Positions 24,490 through 33,842 of a stretch of 52,910 nucleotides of DNA are shown piece by piece. The position numbers and the translations under genes were made by a program. Source of the DNA: Candidatus Gagatemarchaeum stordalenia (GTDB taxonomy: Archaea > Thermoproteota > Nitrososphaeria > Nitrososphaerales > Gagatemarchaeaceae). Under the pieces are notes generated by a model. The model saw only the letters and a list, made by a program, of their open reading frames with translations, made no database searches and was not told where the DNA came from. Numbering within the stretch: the stretch's first letter is position 1; each line of letters starts with the position of its first letter. The stretch lies in NCBI GenBank assembly GCA_003164815.1, contig PLUF01000020.1, positions 1 through 52,910 of the forward strand, in the 5' to 3' direction.

Positions 24490-25647
24490 ATGCTGATCCT
24501 CCACACCTCAGACACCCACCTCGGGTATGCGCAGTTCGACCTTGAGGAGAGGGAGAAGGACGTCTACGACGCCTTTTCGGAGATCGTCGACGCGGCCGTG
24601 AAGGACAGGGTGGACGCAGTCGTACATTCCGGGGACATCTTCCACATCCCGAGACCCGCTGGCAGGCCCCTTGTCAAGCTCGGCGAGGGAATCAAGACGA
24701 TGCGGGAACACGGAATCAGGTTCTACTTCACGCTTGGGGAGCACGACATCCTCAGGATGAGGGGAACGCCTTCGGCCTTACTCTTCCAGAGGCTGGGGCT
24801 AGCCACCTACGTCGGGGACGGCAACCCGGTCATTGACGGAGACCTGTTCATTGTGGGGTTTCACAAGAGGAGAAACATAGAGGTAGAGGAACTCTTCGAC
24901 GGTTTCAAGCGCGCAGACGAGATAGCGAAGGAGCACCCTGACAAGAAGAAGGTGGTAGTGATCCACCAGGGGCTCCTTGAGTGCCACCCTTACGGGGAGA
25001 TTACTGCTAACGACCTGCCCCGTCTCTTCGACTACTACGCGATGGGTCACCTCCACGACCACGTTGAGAAGCGCTTCGAGAGGCTCGCGGGTCCCGTCTG
25101 CTATCCCGGGTCAATCGACCCGACTCCCTCCGAGGGCATCAAGGAGTTCAGGAAGGGATACTTTCTAGTGGACCTCTCGGGGCGCGAAGCCAGACCGGAG
25201 TGGGTCGGACTGAATTCGTCACGCCAGCAGTTTAGATATGATGTGGAGTACGCCAGACTTGGGCAGGAAATCGCGAGGATTAAGAAGGAAATCGAAGAGA
25301 AGTCCCTTCCCAAGAGGCCAGTAGTCCTCGTCAGGGTCAAAGGGCATGAAATCGACAACGCAAAGGTCGCGGCGTCCATATCCGGGCTGCGGGACCTCTG
25401 CCTCTATCCCGACTGGGAGCCCATCCTCGAGGGCAGCCCCTCAGGGCAGGAGCTACTGACAGAAAGGCCCACCGACATACAGGAGGAGATGGTGAGGCTC
25501 GCCACCCTCGCACTGGGTGATGAGAGGAGAGCCTCGTTCGCCATAAGGGAGCTGCTCCCTCTCCTGGAAAGGGGTGAGAAGGAGGAGGCCCTCGATCTCG
25601 TGAACAAGGCCTACGAGAAATCGCGTTTCAAGGAGGTGGTCGGGTGA
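24490..25647 (+). CDS. mre11: Mre11 nuclease
   Basis: Mre11 is the Mn-dependent exo/endonuclease of the Mre11-Rad50 complex. The phosphoesterase motifs are present in order: DTHLG (residues 7-11), HSGDIFH, GEHD, HQG and GHLHDH. The third motif is GEHD where the textbook form is GNHD; archaeal Mre11 proteins vary at this place, so activity is still expected. The C-terminal Rad50-binding region is helical and charged. I placed the start at the ATG at 24490, eight bases after herA stops, because MLILHTSDTHLG is the family N-terminus. The end overlaps rad50 by 4 bases. Confidence 0.93.
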   Translation: MLILHTSDTHLGYAQFDLEEREKDVYDAFSEIVDAAVKDRVDAVVHSGDIFHIPRPAGRPLVKLGEGIKTMREHGIRFYFTLGEHDILRMRGTPSALLFQRLGLATYVGDGNPVIDGDLFIVGFHKRRNIEVEELFDGFKRADEIAKEHPDKKKVVVIHQGLLECHPYGEITANDLPRLFDYYAMGHLHDHVEKRFERLAGPVCYPGSIDPTPSEGIKEFRKGYFLVDLSGREARPEWVGLNSSRQQFRYDVEYARLGQEIARIKKEIEEKSLPKRPVVLVRVKGHEIDNAKVAASISGLRDLCLYPDWEPILEGSPSGQELLTERPTDIQEEMVRLATLALGDERRASFAIRELLPLLERGEKEEALDLVNKAYEKSRFKEVVG

Positions 25648-28127
25648 TCACGGACGTCGAACTCGTGAACTTCATCTCCCACAAGAAGACATCACTGCCC
25701 CTCCGCGAGGGGATAACCGTCTTCGTCGGGAAGAACGGCGCTGGGAAGTCGTCCGTGATCGACGGCATAACCTACGCCCTCTACGGGAAGCACGCCCGCG
25801 GGGACAACGTCGATCTGGTCAAGGACCGGGCCGACAGCGCGGCGGTGAGCCTGGAGTTCTCAGCAGGCGGCAGAAGCTACAGGGTCGAGAGGAAAGTCAA
25901 CAAGAAGGGACAGCTCGATCGCTCACTCCTCACAGAGGAGCGGGCCGGGTCTCCCCCAAAGCAGCTCGCGGCAGGAGAGAGGAAGCAGTTCGGCGAGTCG
26001 CTATCGGGAGAGGTGACCAAGATACTTGGTCTGAACTACGACCAGATGATAATCGCCGGGGTAATCCAGCAGGGCGAGCTTGACTCAATCATCGATCTGA
26101 AGGCGAAGGAGCTAAAGGACCTGATCAACAGTGCGATTGGAATCGATAGGCTGGACCTCGCCTATGATTCCATGCGGGACGTGACCGATTCGTTCCGTGC
26201 GGTCGTCAGGAACAAGTACGGCTCTGACGACCGAGACGTGTCGAAGATAGTCAGCAGGATCTCGGAGTTGGAGGTTGAGGCTCAGAAGAACTGGTCGATG
26301 TTCCAGTCTCTCCAGTCCGAGCTGGATGGATTGAGGGTCGAAGAACATGCGCTCGAGCAGGAACTCAAGCTCCTCGAACCCCTTAGGCAGAAAGGGGACC
26401 TCTTGAAGAACAAGTTCGAGATGCTGGTTGAATACGTCATAGGGAGGCAGGCCGAACTGCGCGAGGAGCGGCAGGGTCTCGAGGCCGAGATCGCGGCCTC
26501 CGGAAGGTATCTCACACTTCGGGCCCATGAAGGGGAGGCGAGGGAGAAGGAGGAGACCTCGATTCAGGAGAAGAAGGAATGTGAAGCTCTGTTAAGCAAT
26601 CTAACTGCCGCGATAGGGGGTCTGGACGCCCTCAGAGGCAGACCCACAGAACTGGGCAGAGCTATCAAGGAATGCGGAGAAGCCCTCTCGCTCACGGGGA
26701 AGGCCGATGCCATCGCGAAAGACCTCGCGGAGATTGAAGGGCTAACCAGCGCCCTCGACGTTGAATCTGCCCGAATCCAGGGCGAAATTGGGAAGTTTGA
26801 GGCGAATCAAGCGACTGCGCAGAGGCTCGTGTTCAAGGATCACATCTGTCCTATCTGTGGGAGCCACGTCGACAAGATCGACGAGCTATTCGACTCGGCG
26901 GCGATAGAGCGTCACCTGAGCGAATACGAAACGAGAATCGAGGAGCTCGGTGAGGAGAAGAAGAGACTCGGCAAGGAGTTCAAACGACTCCAAGGCGAGA
27001 AGATAGCGAGTGGTAGAGCATCTACTCTACTCAGCGAACACCGAATCTCGAGCGTGGCGGATCTTGAGCGCCTCGAGATGGAGAAGAGAGATCTCGAGTC
27101 GAGGTTGCAGGACCTTCCGAGGATGAAGAAGGAACGGCGCGAGGCAAAGGAGCGGAGTGAGACTATTGAAGACGCCCTCACGGGAATCCGACGAAAGCGA
27201 AACGACATCGAGGTTGCAACCGCCTATCTGAGCGACCACAAGATTGGCTCCGAGGAGGACGTGCGGAAGAGAGAGATCAGGCTCGACGAGCTTATCCGAA
27301 TCTTAGGATTCATTCCACAGAGTCTCCAGAGAAGTACCAGGTTTGAAGGTATTGATTCACTTGCTTCCCTCTCAATCGACGACCGTTCGGCGATACTCGT
27401 TCAGCAGGTGAAGGACCTCCACGCCGAGGCATCGACCTTCGAAGGAGAGGTCTACGAGGCCAAAACGAGAGATCTGAATGAGGTGACGAAGGTCAAGATT
27501 CCCAAGAAGAGCAGCGACGCAGGCGGATGGAAGACCAGGGCAGAAGGAACAGAGAAAGAGCTGGGGAATCTGAAGACCATCCTCCTCGACCTCCAGAACG
27601 CATCAGAGTTCATCGGGTTGCTCGAGAAGATCAGGAACAGCGTCTATCACCGAGATGGAGCTGTATCCACAAGTGTGAGGTCGTGGGCCTTGGGTCAGCT
27701 GAGCAAGAAGGCGTCCGAGTATGCAAGATTCTTCGAGATAGGAGTGTCGAGTATCACAATCAAGGAGACCCGCAGGGAGATGGAGATCGAGTGTTACGGA
27801 GTCAGGGGCCACGTGAAGACCAGCTCTATGAGCGGGGGAGAGAAGGTAGCGATCGCGCTTGCCCTCAGGTTTGCGCTGGCCTACGTCATGGGCGGCTACA
27901 AGCTAGATTTCATCATCCTCGACGAGCCGACGGTGCACCTGGACGCAGAGCGGAAGGCCAAGCTGGTCAACATCATCTCGCGGCTCGGTGGAGAGCAGAG
28001 CCCTCTGAAGCAAATCATAATCATAACTCACGATGCCGAGATCTTCGAGAACGCCGATGTCGACCAGGTCTGGAGGTTCGAGTCGGGCGTAGACGGGTCG
28101 CATGTCATCAGCGGATTCGAGAACTAG
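25644..28127 (+). CDS. rad50: Rad50 SMC-like ATPase
   Basis: The protein has Walker A (VGKNGAGKSSVIDGI, near residue 29), a long coiled coil, the zinc hook CPICG (near residue 402) in its centre, the second coil, and the C-terminal signature SMSGGEKVAIALALRF with Walker B (DFIILDEPTVHLDAE). The length of 827 residues is on the short side for Rad50, meaning short coiled coils. It begins with GTG at 25644, overlapping mre11 by 4 bases. It pairs with Mre11 to tether and process double-strand breaks. The order nurA-herA-mre11-rad50 is a conserved archaeal layout. Confidence 0.95.
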   Translation: MITDVELVNFISHKKTSLPLREGITVFVGKNGAGKSSVIDGITYALYGKHARGDNVDLVKDRADSAAVSLEFSAGGRSYRVERKVNKKGQLDRSLLTEERAGSPPKQLAAGERKQFGESLSGEVTKILGLNYDQMIIAGVIQQGELDSIIDLKAKELKDLINSAIGIDRLDLAYDSMRDVTDSFRAVVRNKYGSDDRDVSKIVSRISELEVEAQKNWSMFQSLQSELDGLRVEEHALEQELKLLEPLRQKGDLLKNKFEMLVEYVIGRQAELREERQGLEAEIAASGRYLTLRAHEGEAREKEETSIQEKKECEALLSNLTAAIGGLDALRGRPTELGRAIKECGEALSLTGKADAIAKDLAEIEGLTSALDVESARIQGEIGKFEANQATAQRLVFKDHICPICGSHVDKIDELFDSAAIERHLSEYETRIEELGEEKKRLGKEFKRLQGEKIASGRASTLLSEHRISSVADLERLEMEKRDLESRLQDLPRMKKERREAKERSETIEDALTGIRRKRNDIEVATAYLSDHKIGSEEDVRKREIRLDELIRILGFIPQSLQRSTRFEGIDSLASLSIDDRSAILVQQVKDLHAEASTFEGEVYEAKTRDLNEVTKVKIPKKSSDAGGWKTRAEGTEKELGNLKTILLDLQNASEFIGLLEKIRNSVYHRDGAVSTSVRSWALGQLSKKASEYARFFEIGVSSITIKETRREMEIECYGVRGHVKTSSMSGGEKVAIALALRFALAYVMGGYKLDFIILDEPTVHLDAERKAKLVNIISRLGGEQSPLKQIIIITHDAEIFENADVDQVWRFESGVDGSHVISGFEN

Positions 28128-28246
28128 CGACCACCGGCCAGGCGGGAACTCCTTGGCCCTCCGTACGGACAGAGACGTTTAAGAATCCGGAGTCGCTTCT
28201 CAAGCCGATTCAACTGCCCTCGAGGATCACATGGCTCTCCAACGTG

Positions 28247-29530
28247 ATGTCCGCGGAGGCCATCGGCTTCGAGGACAAGGCAGTCAGGTCCATCGAGGTG
28301 GTAGAGAACCCTCCGGCGTGGATGTGCCTCAGCTGCAGAGGGGCGAAGCTGCTCTGCGGCAAGCCGCGCTGTCCGATCATCGTGAAGGCCCAGTCCATGG
28401 CGAGGGTCGGGGAGGCGGCGTACTCCGACGTCATCTCGGGGTCATCGCCTCCGGGGGTCTTCGTGGGCAGGCTCGGATATCCGAAGGTCTCGATCGGCCC
28501 GATGGTCCCGGCCCAGTTCGGGGACACCACGATACTCGACACGCCCGAGGAGTGGCTGGGGAGGCCCATCGATACCATCATCGACTATCGCTATTCGCTG
28601 GTGAGAGGCAGCACGACGGCCCTCGTCGAGGACGCGGCGAAGCCCGGCTCGGCGCTGCAGAAGCTCCAGGAGCTCTCGATGGCGGCGCGCCCTGTCGACG
28701 CCGAGCTGAGGCTCTCGAGGCACCCGAGGAAGATGCTGACGCTGAGCGAGGACTCGCAGCCCTACGGGCCGTCGGCGCCCACTGAGAACTTCAAGACGGG
28801 GAACGTCTCGGTCGACAAGAGGATCGAGAAGGCCTACTATGACAGGGACCTCAAGGCCTCAGATGCCATCTTCTCGCTGTACAAGGACGGCGCAATCGTG
28901 ACCAGGCTGCAGCGCGCGCTTAGCATAGGGATGTTCGGTGAGGGATCGAGGAGGAGGCTCGTCCCGACGAGGTGGAGCATAACCGCCGTCGACAGCGGCA
29001 TAAGCCTGCGCCTCCTCGAGAAGGTCAAGACCTATCCCACGATAGACGAGTACAGGGTCTACAGGTACAGCGTCTACGACAACCAGTACGTCGCGATCCT
29101 GCTCCCCGAGCCCTGGAGGTTCGAGTGGATTGAGGCCTGGTTCCCGAACACGACCTGGAACCAGTACACGAAGGAGCCGTACATGATCGGGGACTACGAG
29201 GAGCACTTCGGGAAGAAGACCTACGCGAAGGTTGGAGGGTGCTACTATTCGACGCGACTGGCGGTGGCCGAAGAGCTCGAGAAGGAGAGGAGACAGGCCG
29301 CGGCCATCGTGCTCAGGGAGACCTACCCAGGCTACCTGATCCCGCTGGGGGTCTGGAACGTGAGGGAGAGCATACGGGCGCTGATGAAGCAGAAGCCCGA
29401 GGTCTTCGACAGCTTCGGCGGCGCCCTTCAGGCCGGGCTGAGCCAGATGTCGATATCCCGGAAGAAGTGGACCGGGGCGTCGGTGCTGATATCGAGGGAG
29501 CTGACGCAGACGAAGATCACGGCCTACTGA
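28247..29530 (+). CDS. nreA: NreA-family DNA repair protein
   Basis: The N-terminus carries a Cys4-type zinc finger (CLSCRGAKLLCGKPRCPI), followed by the conserved archaeal Nre core: GVFVGRLGYPKVSIGPMVPA, then DTPEEWLG and, later, RRRLVPTRWSITAVDS and EPWRFEWIEAWFP. Nre proteins act in resistance to DNA damage and bind PCNA in some archaea. Here the C-terminus (SRELTQTKITAY) lacks an obvious PIP box. The frame stays open far upstream into rad50; I chose ATG 28247 (GTG 28244 is equally possible), which puts the finger at about residue 27. It follows the resection operon by about 120 bases, which supports a repair role. Confidence 0.87.
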   Translation: MSAEAIGFEDKAVRSIEVVENPPAWMCLSCRGAKLLCGKPRCPIIVKAQSMARVGEAAYSDVISGSSPPGVFVGRLGYPKVSIGPMVPAQFGDTTILDTPEEWLGRPIDTIIDYRYSLVRGSTTALVEDAAKPGSALQKLQELSMAARPVDAELRLSRHPRKMLTLSEDSQPYGPSAPTENFKTGNVSVDKRIEKAYYDRDLKASDAIFSLYKDGAIVTRLQRALSIGMFGEGSRRRLVPTRWSITAVDSGISLRLLEKVKTYPTIDEYRVYRYSVYDNQYVAILLPEPWRFEWIEAWFPNTTWNQYTKEPYMIGDYEEHFGKKTYAKVGGCYYSTRLAVAEELEKERRQAAAIVLRETYPGYLIPLGVWNVRESIRALMKQKPEVFDSFGGALQAGLSQMSISRKKWTGASVLISRELTQTKITAY

Positions 29531-29567
29531 AGATTCTTAGCCCGGTGCCTCGTGGGGAAGGCATCAC

Positions 29568-30278
29568 ATGACCAAGCGGCTCTTCTGGGAGGACATGTAC
29601 ATTCGCGAGTTCGACGGGAAGGTGCTCTCGGTCGAAGGGAACAGGGTGGTTCTGGACCAGACCGCCTTCTACCCCCGCGGGGGAGGCCTGGTCTCGGACA
29701 CGGGCAGGCTGGGCGCGGCGAACGTGACCGAGGTGATCAAGGAGAACGAGGAAGCGATCCACATCGTCGACCACCCGGAGCTCCTGAAGGTAGGCGAGGT
29801 CGTCCACGGGTCGATAGACTGGGAGAGGCGCTACGAGGTGATGAAGATGCACACGACGGCCCACATACTGTGTGCGATCGTGAACCGGGAGACCGGCGCG
29901 CTCATCACGGGCAACCAGATCAGCCCCGGCGAGTCCAGGATAGACTTCAACCTCGAGCAGTTCGACCGCGAGAAAATCTCCGACTACACCAAGGCGGCGA
30001 ACGACGTGGTCGCCCGCGGTCTAGAGGTGAAGAGCTACTTCATGAACAGGGATGAGGCCCTCAAGATGCCCGGGCTCGTCAAGCTCGCGAACGCACTCCC
30101 GCCGGCGGTCGACGTGCTCCGGATTGTGCAGATAGGCGACGTCGACACCCAGGCGGACGGAGGTGTGCACGTCGGAAACACCAGGGAGATCGGCGAGATC
30201 GTGGTGAACAAGGCGGAGAACAAGGGCAAGAACAACCGGAGGCTGTACTTCTCGCTCAAGCGGCCCACTAGCTCGTGA
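29568..30278 (+). CDS. alaX: AlaX alanyl-tRNA editing protein
   Basis: This is a free-standing form of the AlaRS editing domain that removes Ser or Gly from mischarged tRNA-Ala. It has FYPRGGG, the zinc ligands HTTAH, and DTQADGGVHVGNT with the second His ligand. The usual cysteine before GG in AlaRS (CGGTH) is Asp-Gly-Gly here, a variant I associate with the AlaX subfamily. The length (236) fits the medium AlaX-M type. The full alanyl-tRNA synthetase, with its own editing domain, is also in this window (40400-43135). The 3' end overlaps the convergent transporter gene by 11 bases. Confidence 0.9.
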   Translation: MTKRLFWEDMYIREFDGKVLSVEGNRVVLDQTAFYPRGGGLVSDTGRLGAANVTEVIKENEEAIHIVDHPELLKVGEVVHGSIDWERRYEVMKMHTTAHILCAIVNRETGALITGNQISPGESRIDFNLEQFDREKISDYTKAANDVVARGLEVKSYFMNRDEALKMPGLVKLANALPPAVDVLRIVQIGDVDTQADGGVHVGNTREIGEIVVNKAENKGKNNRRLYFSLKRPTSS

Positions 30279-31158
30279 GATAGAGCAACGTCACGACGCC
30301 GGTGATGAGAGAGATCACCCCGATTATGTGGTTCAACTCGAGCCTCTCCTTCAGCAGCACTATCGCGTAGGCGACCGTGACCGCGGCGGAGATGCCCCCG
30401 AAGGTCGCGAGGATCGGGACGGTCGCCGGGGACGGCGCTATCGTTACACCCAGGCTGAATATCACGAGCCCTACCGTCTCCAGTGTGGCCATAACCAGAA
30501 CCGTGCGGACCCACCCCCCTGAGACACGGGGGAACTTCGGCTTCATGATGGGTATCAGCGCGACCCCGACAGCCGCGCCCCCCAGCCTCACGGCGATCGC
30601 CGGGAGGAGGTATCCGATGTGTTGGGTGGCGAATCCGAAGGCGGCCCACGACACCCCGAAGAAGATCGACGCGAGGAAGGCCGAGCCGACACCGGGAGCG
30701 AGCGGTTGGTTGCGGGTGAAGATCCTCCTCCGGAGGTCTGAGAGGCTCGTCGAGACGAGGATTATCCCCCCTATGATCGCCGCCAGCGCGACGATCGCCC
30801 CGGCGGAGAAGGTCACGCCTAGGAAGACCACCGATATGGCCACCGAGAAGGCGGGGAACGAGTTCACTATCGGGGCGGTCAACGAGAGCATGCCCCTGTT
30901 GTACGCCCTGTAGAGCGACGCGAACGAGAGAAAAGTCGTGACCGCTATTAGGACGAGCACGGCAGCGTAGAGAGTCGAGATCGCGAAGCTGGACTTGAGG
31001 AAGAACGCCGGGATTAGCGCACCGAGCCCGCTGAGCGTGAGGATGTAGACCGTCGTCCTGTAGGGTCCTATCTTGGTCGTCACCCCCTTGGAGAGGAAGT
31101 CCGAGGTGCCGAACGAGAAGGCCATCACGATGCCGAGGAGGAATGGGGTGATGTTCAA
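30268..31158 (-). CDS. DMT/EamA-family transporter
   Basis: About ten hydrophobic helices in two related halves (residues 1-145 and 155-296), each opening with a small-residue-rich helix (GIVMAFSFGTSDFLSKGV, FLASIFFGVSWAAFGFAT), as in EamA/DMT permeases. The second half ends with the usual EAM-like end (VLLKERLELNHIIGVISLITG). It should export a small metabolite or drug through the cytoplasmic membrane. The substrate cannot be told. It is convergent with alaX. Confidence 0.85.
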   Translation of the reverse strand: MNITPFLLGIVMAFSFGTSDFLSKGVTTKIGPYRTTVYILTLSGLGALIPAFFLKSSFAISTLYAAVLVLIAVTTFLSFASLYRAYNRGMLSLTAPIVNSFPAFSVAISVVFLGVTFSAGAIVALAAIIGGIILVSTSLSDLRRRIFTRNQPLAPGVGSAFLASIFFGVSWAAFGFATQHIGYLLPAIAVRLGGAAVGVALIPIMKPKFPRVSGGWVRTVLVMATLETVGLVIFSLGVTIAPSPATVPILATFGGISAAVTVAYAIVLLKERLELNHIIGVISLITGVVTLLYLTS

Positions 31159-31301
31159 TGCGATTGGTCTAACGGAACATTCTCCGTCTTCCTCCGTGCC
31201 TCCGGAACCCCGTTATTATCGATTCATCGACCCGGCACGAGAAGTCGCGACGGGCCCGACTGCAAACCGCCTGAAACCTCACCCTCCGCCTGTTTTCAAC
31301 C

Positions 31302-32330
31302 CTAGAGAAGACCCTTCAGGGACTCGGCGATCGACTCAGCGCCGTGGTACCGCCGCGGCTCAGTCCTCCGACCGAGGTATCTGGGGATGAGGCCGTCAAG
31401 ATGGTCAAGGTCACCGTATCCGAACCCGAGTGCGGACGCGTTCCTCTCCTGTTCGGAGTGGTGCCTTATCGGGATGACTATGAGCGGCGAGCCGTAGCTG
31501 ACCGCCTCGTCGATCGTGCTCTTGCCGGCCGTCGATATGACAAGGTCCGCAGCCGCGACGAAGTCCTGGTTGTCCCGCTCGAGCCCAAGGTATCGCACCC
31601 GCGCCCCGGAGGGCCCTACCGAAAGGCCCGTGACCACCAGTGCGACGTCAGGAAGGCTCAGGCTCCCTACGGCCCTGACCACCCGGTCGAGTAGGAACCC
31701 GCCTATCCCGCTCCCGCTAGCGCTGAGCAGGATCATCCTCTCACCCTTGGCTATCCCGAGGCGTGCCCTCACCTCCTCCCTCGTCCTCGTGATGTCCCGG
31801 ACAACGGGCGAGACGAAGTGCACGTTCCCGTGGTCGTCCCCGAGGTCCGGCACGAGGATGCTCGAGACCCGGCCCTGGAGGGTGGTGTACCACGCGGCGA
31901 CCTTCTTCTCTACGTATCGGGAGAACCAGCCCGTCGCGAACCCGAGCTCGAGCTCGTCCGATATCATGGCGTGCGGTATCCCCTTCTCGATGGCAATCGA
32001 GACCGAGGAGAACTCCTCGTCCCCGGCTATGATGGCGGGCTTCATCTCGGCGACCAGGGCCTCCATCTTCGACTTTGTGGAGCGATACCCGGACCAGTAC
32101 CGCATGTACCACAGAGCAGGGTACCTCATCACCCCGTCCCTCTCTGAGGGTGTAGGTTCGGTGACGACGTCGTGGACCTTGAACCCGTAGGAGGTCAGGA
32201 ACCCGGCCGCGTTCCCCCCGGTGGCGAAGACCGGCTCGAGGCCAGCCTGCCTGAGCTTCACGCCTACGGCGGCCGCCCTCGACGCGTGACCTAGGCCGAT
32301 GGGGCTCACCCCATAGAGTATCTCGGTCAA
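31302..32330 (-). CDS. MurG-like glycosyltransferase (GT28 type, GT-B fold)
   Basis: The N-terminus (GVSPIGLGHASRAAAVGVKL) is the acceptor-binding loop of the MurG/MGT type, with a Gly-rich turn. The second half shows the nucleotide-sugar site (LLSASGSGIGGFLLDR, then DLVISTAGKSTIDEAVSYGS with the ...S/TAGxxTIxEA signature and PLIVIPI...EQERNA). The length of 342 is normal. It may build a surface glycan or glycolipid; in archaea it often sits with N-glycan or lipid genes, but none is next to it here. No membrane segment is predicted. Confidence 0.85.
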   Translation of the reverse strand: MTEILYGVSPIGLGHASRAAAVGVKLRQAGLEPVFATGGNAAGFLTSYGFKVHDVVTEPTPSERDGVMRYPALWYMRYWSGYRSTKSKMEALVAEMKPAIIAGDEEFSSVSIAIEKGIPHAMISDELELGFATGWFSRYVEKKVAAWYTTLQGRVSSILVPDLGDDHGNVHFVSPVVRDITRTREEVRARLGIAKGERMILLSASGSGIGGFLLDRVVRAVGSLSLPDVALVVTGLSVGPSGARVRYLGLERDNQDFVAAADLVISTAGKSTIDEAVSYGSPLIVIPIRHHSEQERNASALGFGYGDLDHLDGLIPRYLGRRTEPRRYHGAESIAESLKGLL

Positions 32331-32429
32331 GCGACGCCGCTACCCCGGCGCGTGTAATAAAATCAGCCTTTCGCACTCAGCCCGGCGGTCACGGAAGCGA
32401 TAAGTAAAGCCCGGACGCAGGAAGGGAGG

Positions 32430-32813
32430 ATGAAGACCAGTTTCATCTACACCGGAATCAGGGTCAAGGACATGAAGGAGTCGATCGACTTCTACACGAA
32501 GGTCCTGGGGATGAAGCTCATCGGGAAGAGCAAGATCCCGATCGCGAAGGGCGACGTCGCGAACCTGATCACCGAGGGCGGCGAGTTCTCCCTGGAGCTG
32601 AACCACTACAGCAAGGCCAGCAAATACGACTCGAGGTACACCGTCGGGGAGGGGCTGGACCACCTCGCGTTCGGGGTCGACGACCTCGACGGGCTGATAG
32701 CGAAGGCGAAGAAGATGGGCCACCCGACCGTCGCCGAGATGAAGACGGAGAAGAGCGGGTGGGTCTACATCAAGGACCCCAACGGAATCTGGATCGAGCT
32801 ATGCCAGACGTAG
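32430..32813 (+). CDS. VOC (glyoxalase/bleomycin-resistance) superfamily protein
   Basis: A 127-residue protein with the two beta-alpha-beta-beta-beta modules of the VOC superfamily: MKTSFIYTGIRVKDMKESID, FYTKVLGMKL, and later LDHLAFGVDDLDGLIAKAKK and VYIKDPNGIWIELCQ. His in GLDHLAF and Glu in IWIEL are the usual metal ligands; the first ligand is not the normal His. A lactoylglutathione-lyase-like or dioxygenase-like activity is possible, but no substrate can be assigned. Confidence 0.87.
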   Translation: MKTSFIYTGIRVKDMKESIDFYTKVLGMKLIGKSKIPIAKGDVANLITEGGEFSLELNHYSKASKYDSRYTVGEGLDHLAFGVDDLDGLIAKAKKMGHPTVAEMKTEKSGWVYIKDPNGIWIELCQT

Positions 32814-32839
32814 CCCTCTGACCCCCCGGTATCCGCGGT

Positions 32840-33733
32840 TCACCCTACCGAGACGTGGAACAGGATGTGGATGACCGTCCCCAGCACGTAGAGCGCGACG
32901 GTCGCGCCGAGCGTTATCCCCGTCAGCTCCACAAAGTCCCGCGTGAAGGGTTTTCTCGAGAGCACCGAGCTGTAGAAGCTGATGAACGCTATGAGCAGGA
33001 CGGCGAAGACCAGAGAGGTTCCGAGGGCCCAGACCATCACGTCGGTCAGGAAGTACGGGCTCGCGAGTATCAGGGCCGTGGCGAAGTAGGAGACTCCGGT
33101 GTAGGCCGCCGACCGGCTGGCAGACCCCTCGAAACCCTGCTTCGCCTGCGCGTAGGCGGCCGATGACATGGCGAGCGACGCCGCAGCCCCGGCCACGACC
33201 CCCGCCAGACCGGCAAGACGCGTGGAATCGTAGATTCCGAGGGAACCGGCGTGGATCCCGGCTATCTCCACGACGGCATCGGCCAGGCCGAGGACGACGA
33301 ACGAGATGTACCTCACCGCGCTCCCCTCGGTCTTCTTCTCGAACTCCTTCTCGTGGACGATCTCGTCCTCGAGCATCCTGTCGAACCGGGGCCGGTCGGC
33401 CTCGGGAATCATGTGTGCGACGGACTTGTACTGCCGTATGACACGGCTCTCGTTCCTCTCGAGGAACGAGCTCGCGAACGTCGTCCCGAACAGGATCCTG
33501 AGGAAGACCGTGAGGTAGACTCGGAGCTTGCTCGCCCGGATCTTCTCGCCGGGGACATACTTCATCCAGAACTCGTAGTGGCCGTGCTCCATCTCCGAGA
33601 GGCTCAGGAGAATTTGGCGGAACTCCGGGTTCCTCTCGACGCCGAGCCGCGAGAGCCTCTTGTAGACCTCGTAGTCGTTTATCTCGTCCTGGCAGCTCTC
33701 ACGGGCGACCTTCTGGAGCGTCTCGGAGGACAA
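32840..33733 (-). CDS. Ferritin-like/VIT1 fusion membrane protein (metal transport)
   Basis: Residues about 1-140 are a ferritin-like four-helix domain with ExxH-type metal ligands (SEMEHGHYEFW, LEDEIVHEKEFE). Residues about 140-297 are a VIT1/CCC1-type membrane domain with about five helices (FVVLGLADAVVEIAGIHAGS, the family opening). This is the layout of MbfA-like proteins that sense and export Fe or Mn from the cytosol. It starts at TTG 33733. A TATA box (ATTTATAG, 33761-33770 on the plus strand as CTATAAATCT) lies 28-38 bases upstream, so the transcript is probably leaderless. Confidence 0.87.
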   Translation of the reverse strand: MSSETLQKVARESCQDEINDYEVYKRLSRLGVERNPEFRQILLSLSEMEHGHYEFWMKYVPGEKIRASKLRVYLTVFLRILFGTTFASSFLERNESRVIRQYKSVAHMIPEADRPRFDRMLEDEIVHEKEFEKKTEGSAVRYISFVVLGLADAVVEIAGIHAGSLGIYDSTRLAGLAGVVAGAAASLAMSSAAYAQAKQGFEGSASRSAAYTGVSYFATALILASPYFLTDVMVWALGTSLVFAVLLIAFISFYSSVLSRKPFTRDFVELTGITLGATVALYVLGTVIHILFHVSVG

Positions 33734-33842
33734 GAATGCCTCAATGCGCGCGACGGACTTCTATAAATCTGGTGGCGGGTGCCGCTTTTATGGGCATCTC
33801 AGCTACAATTCTGTGCGCTCGAGATGCCGCGTGGCGTGGTGG

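Noticed and set aside
27527-28246. Long N-terminal extension of the NreA frame
   Set aside because: It overlaps the end of rad50 in another frame and has the Arg/Gly/Glu-rich composition of a shadow frame; the zinc finger near 28320 marks the real N-terminus.
33744-33842. ATG start of the homing-type nuclease at 33744
   Set aside because: It lies in the promoter region of the VIT1 gene and encodes residues without similarity to the NUMOD part; a GTG at 33843 or 33831 fits better.
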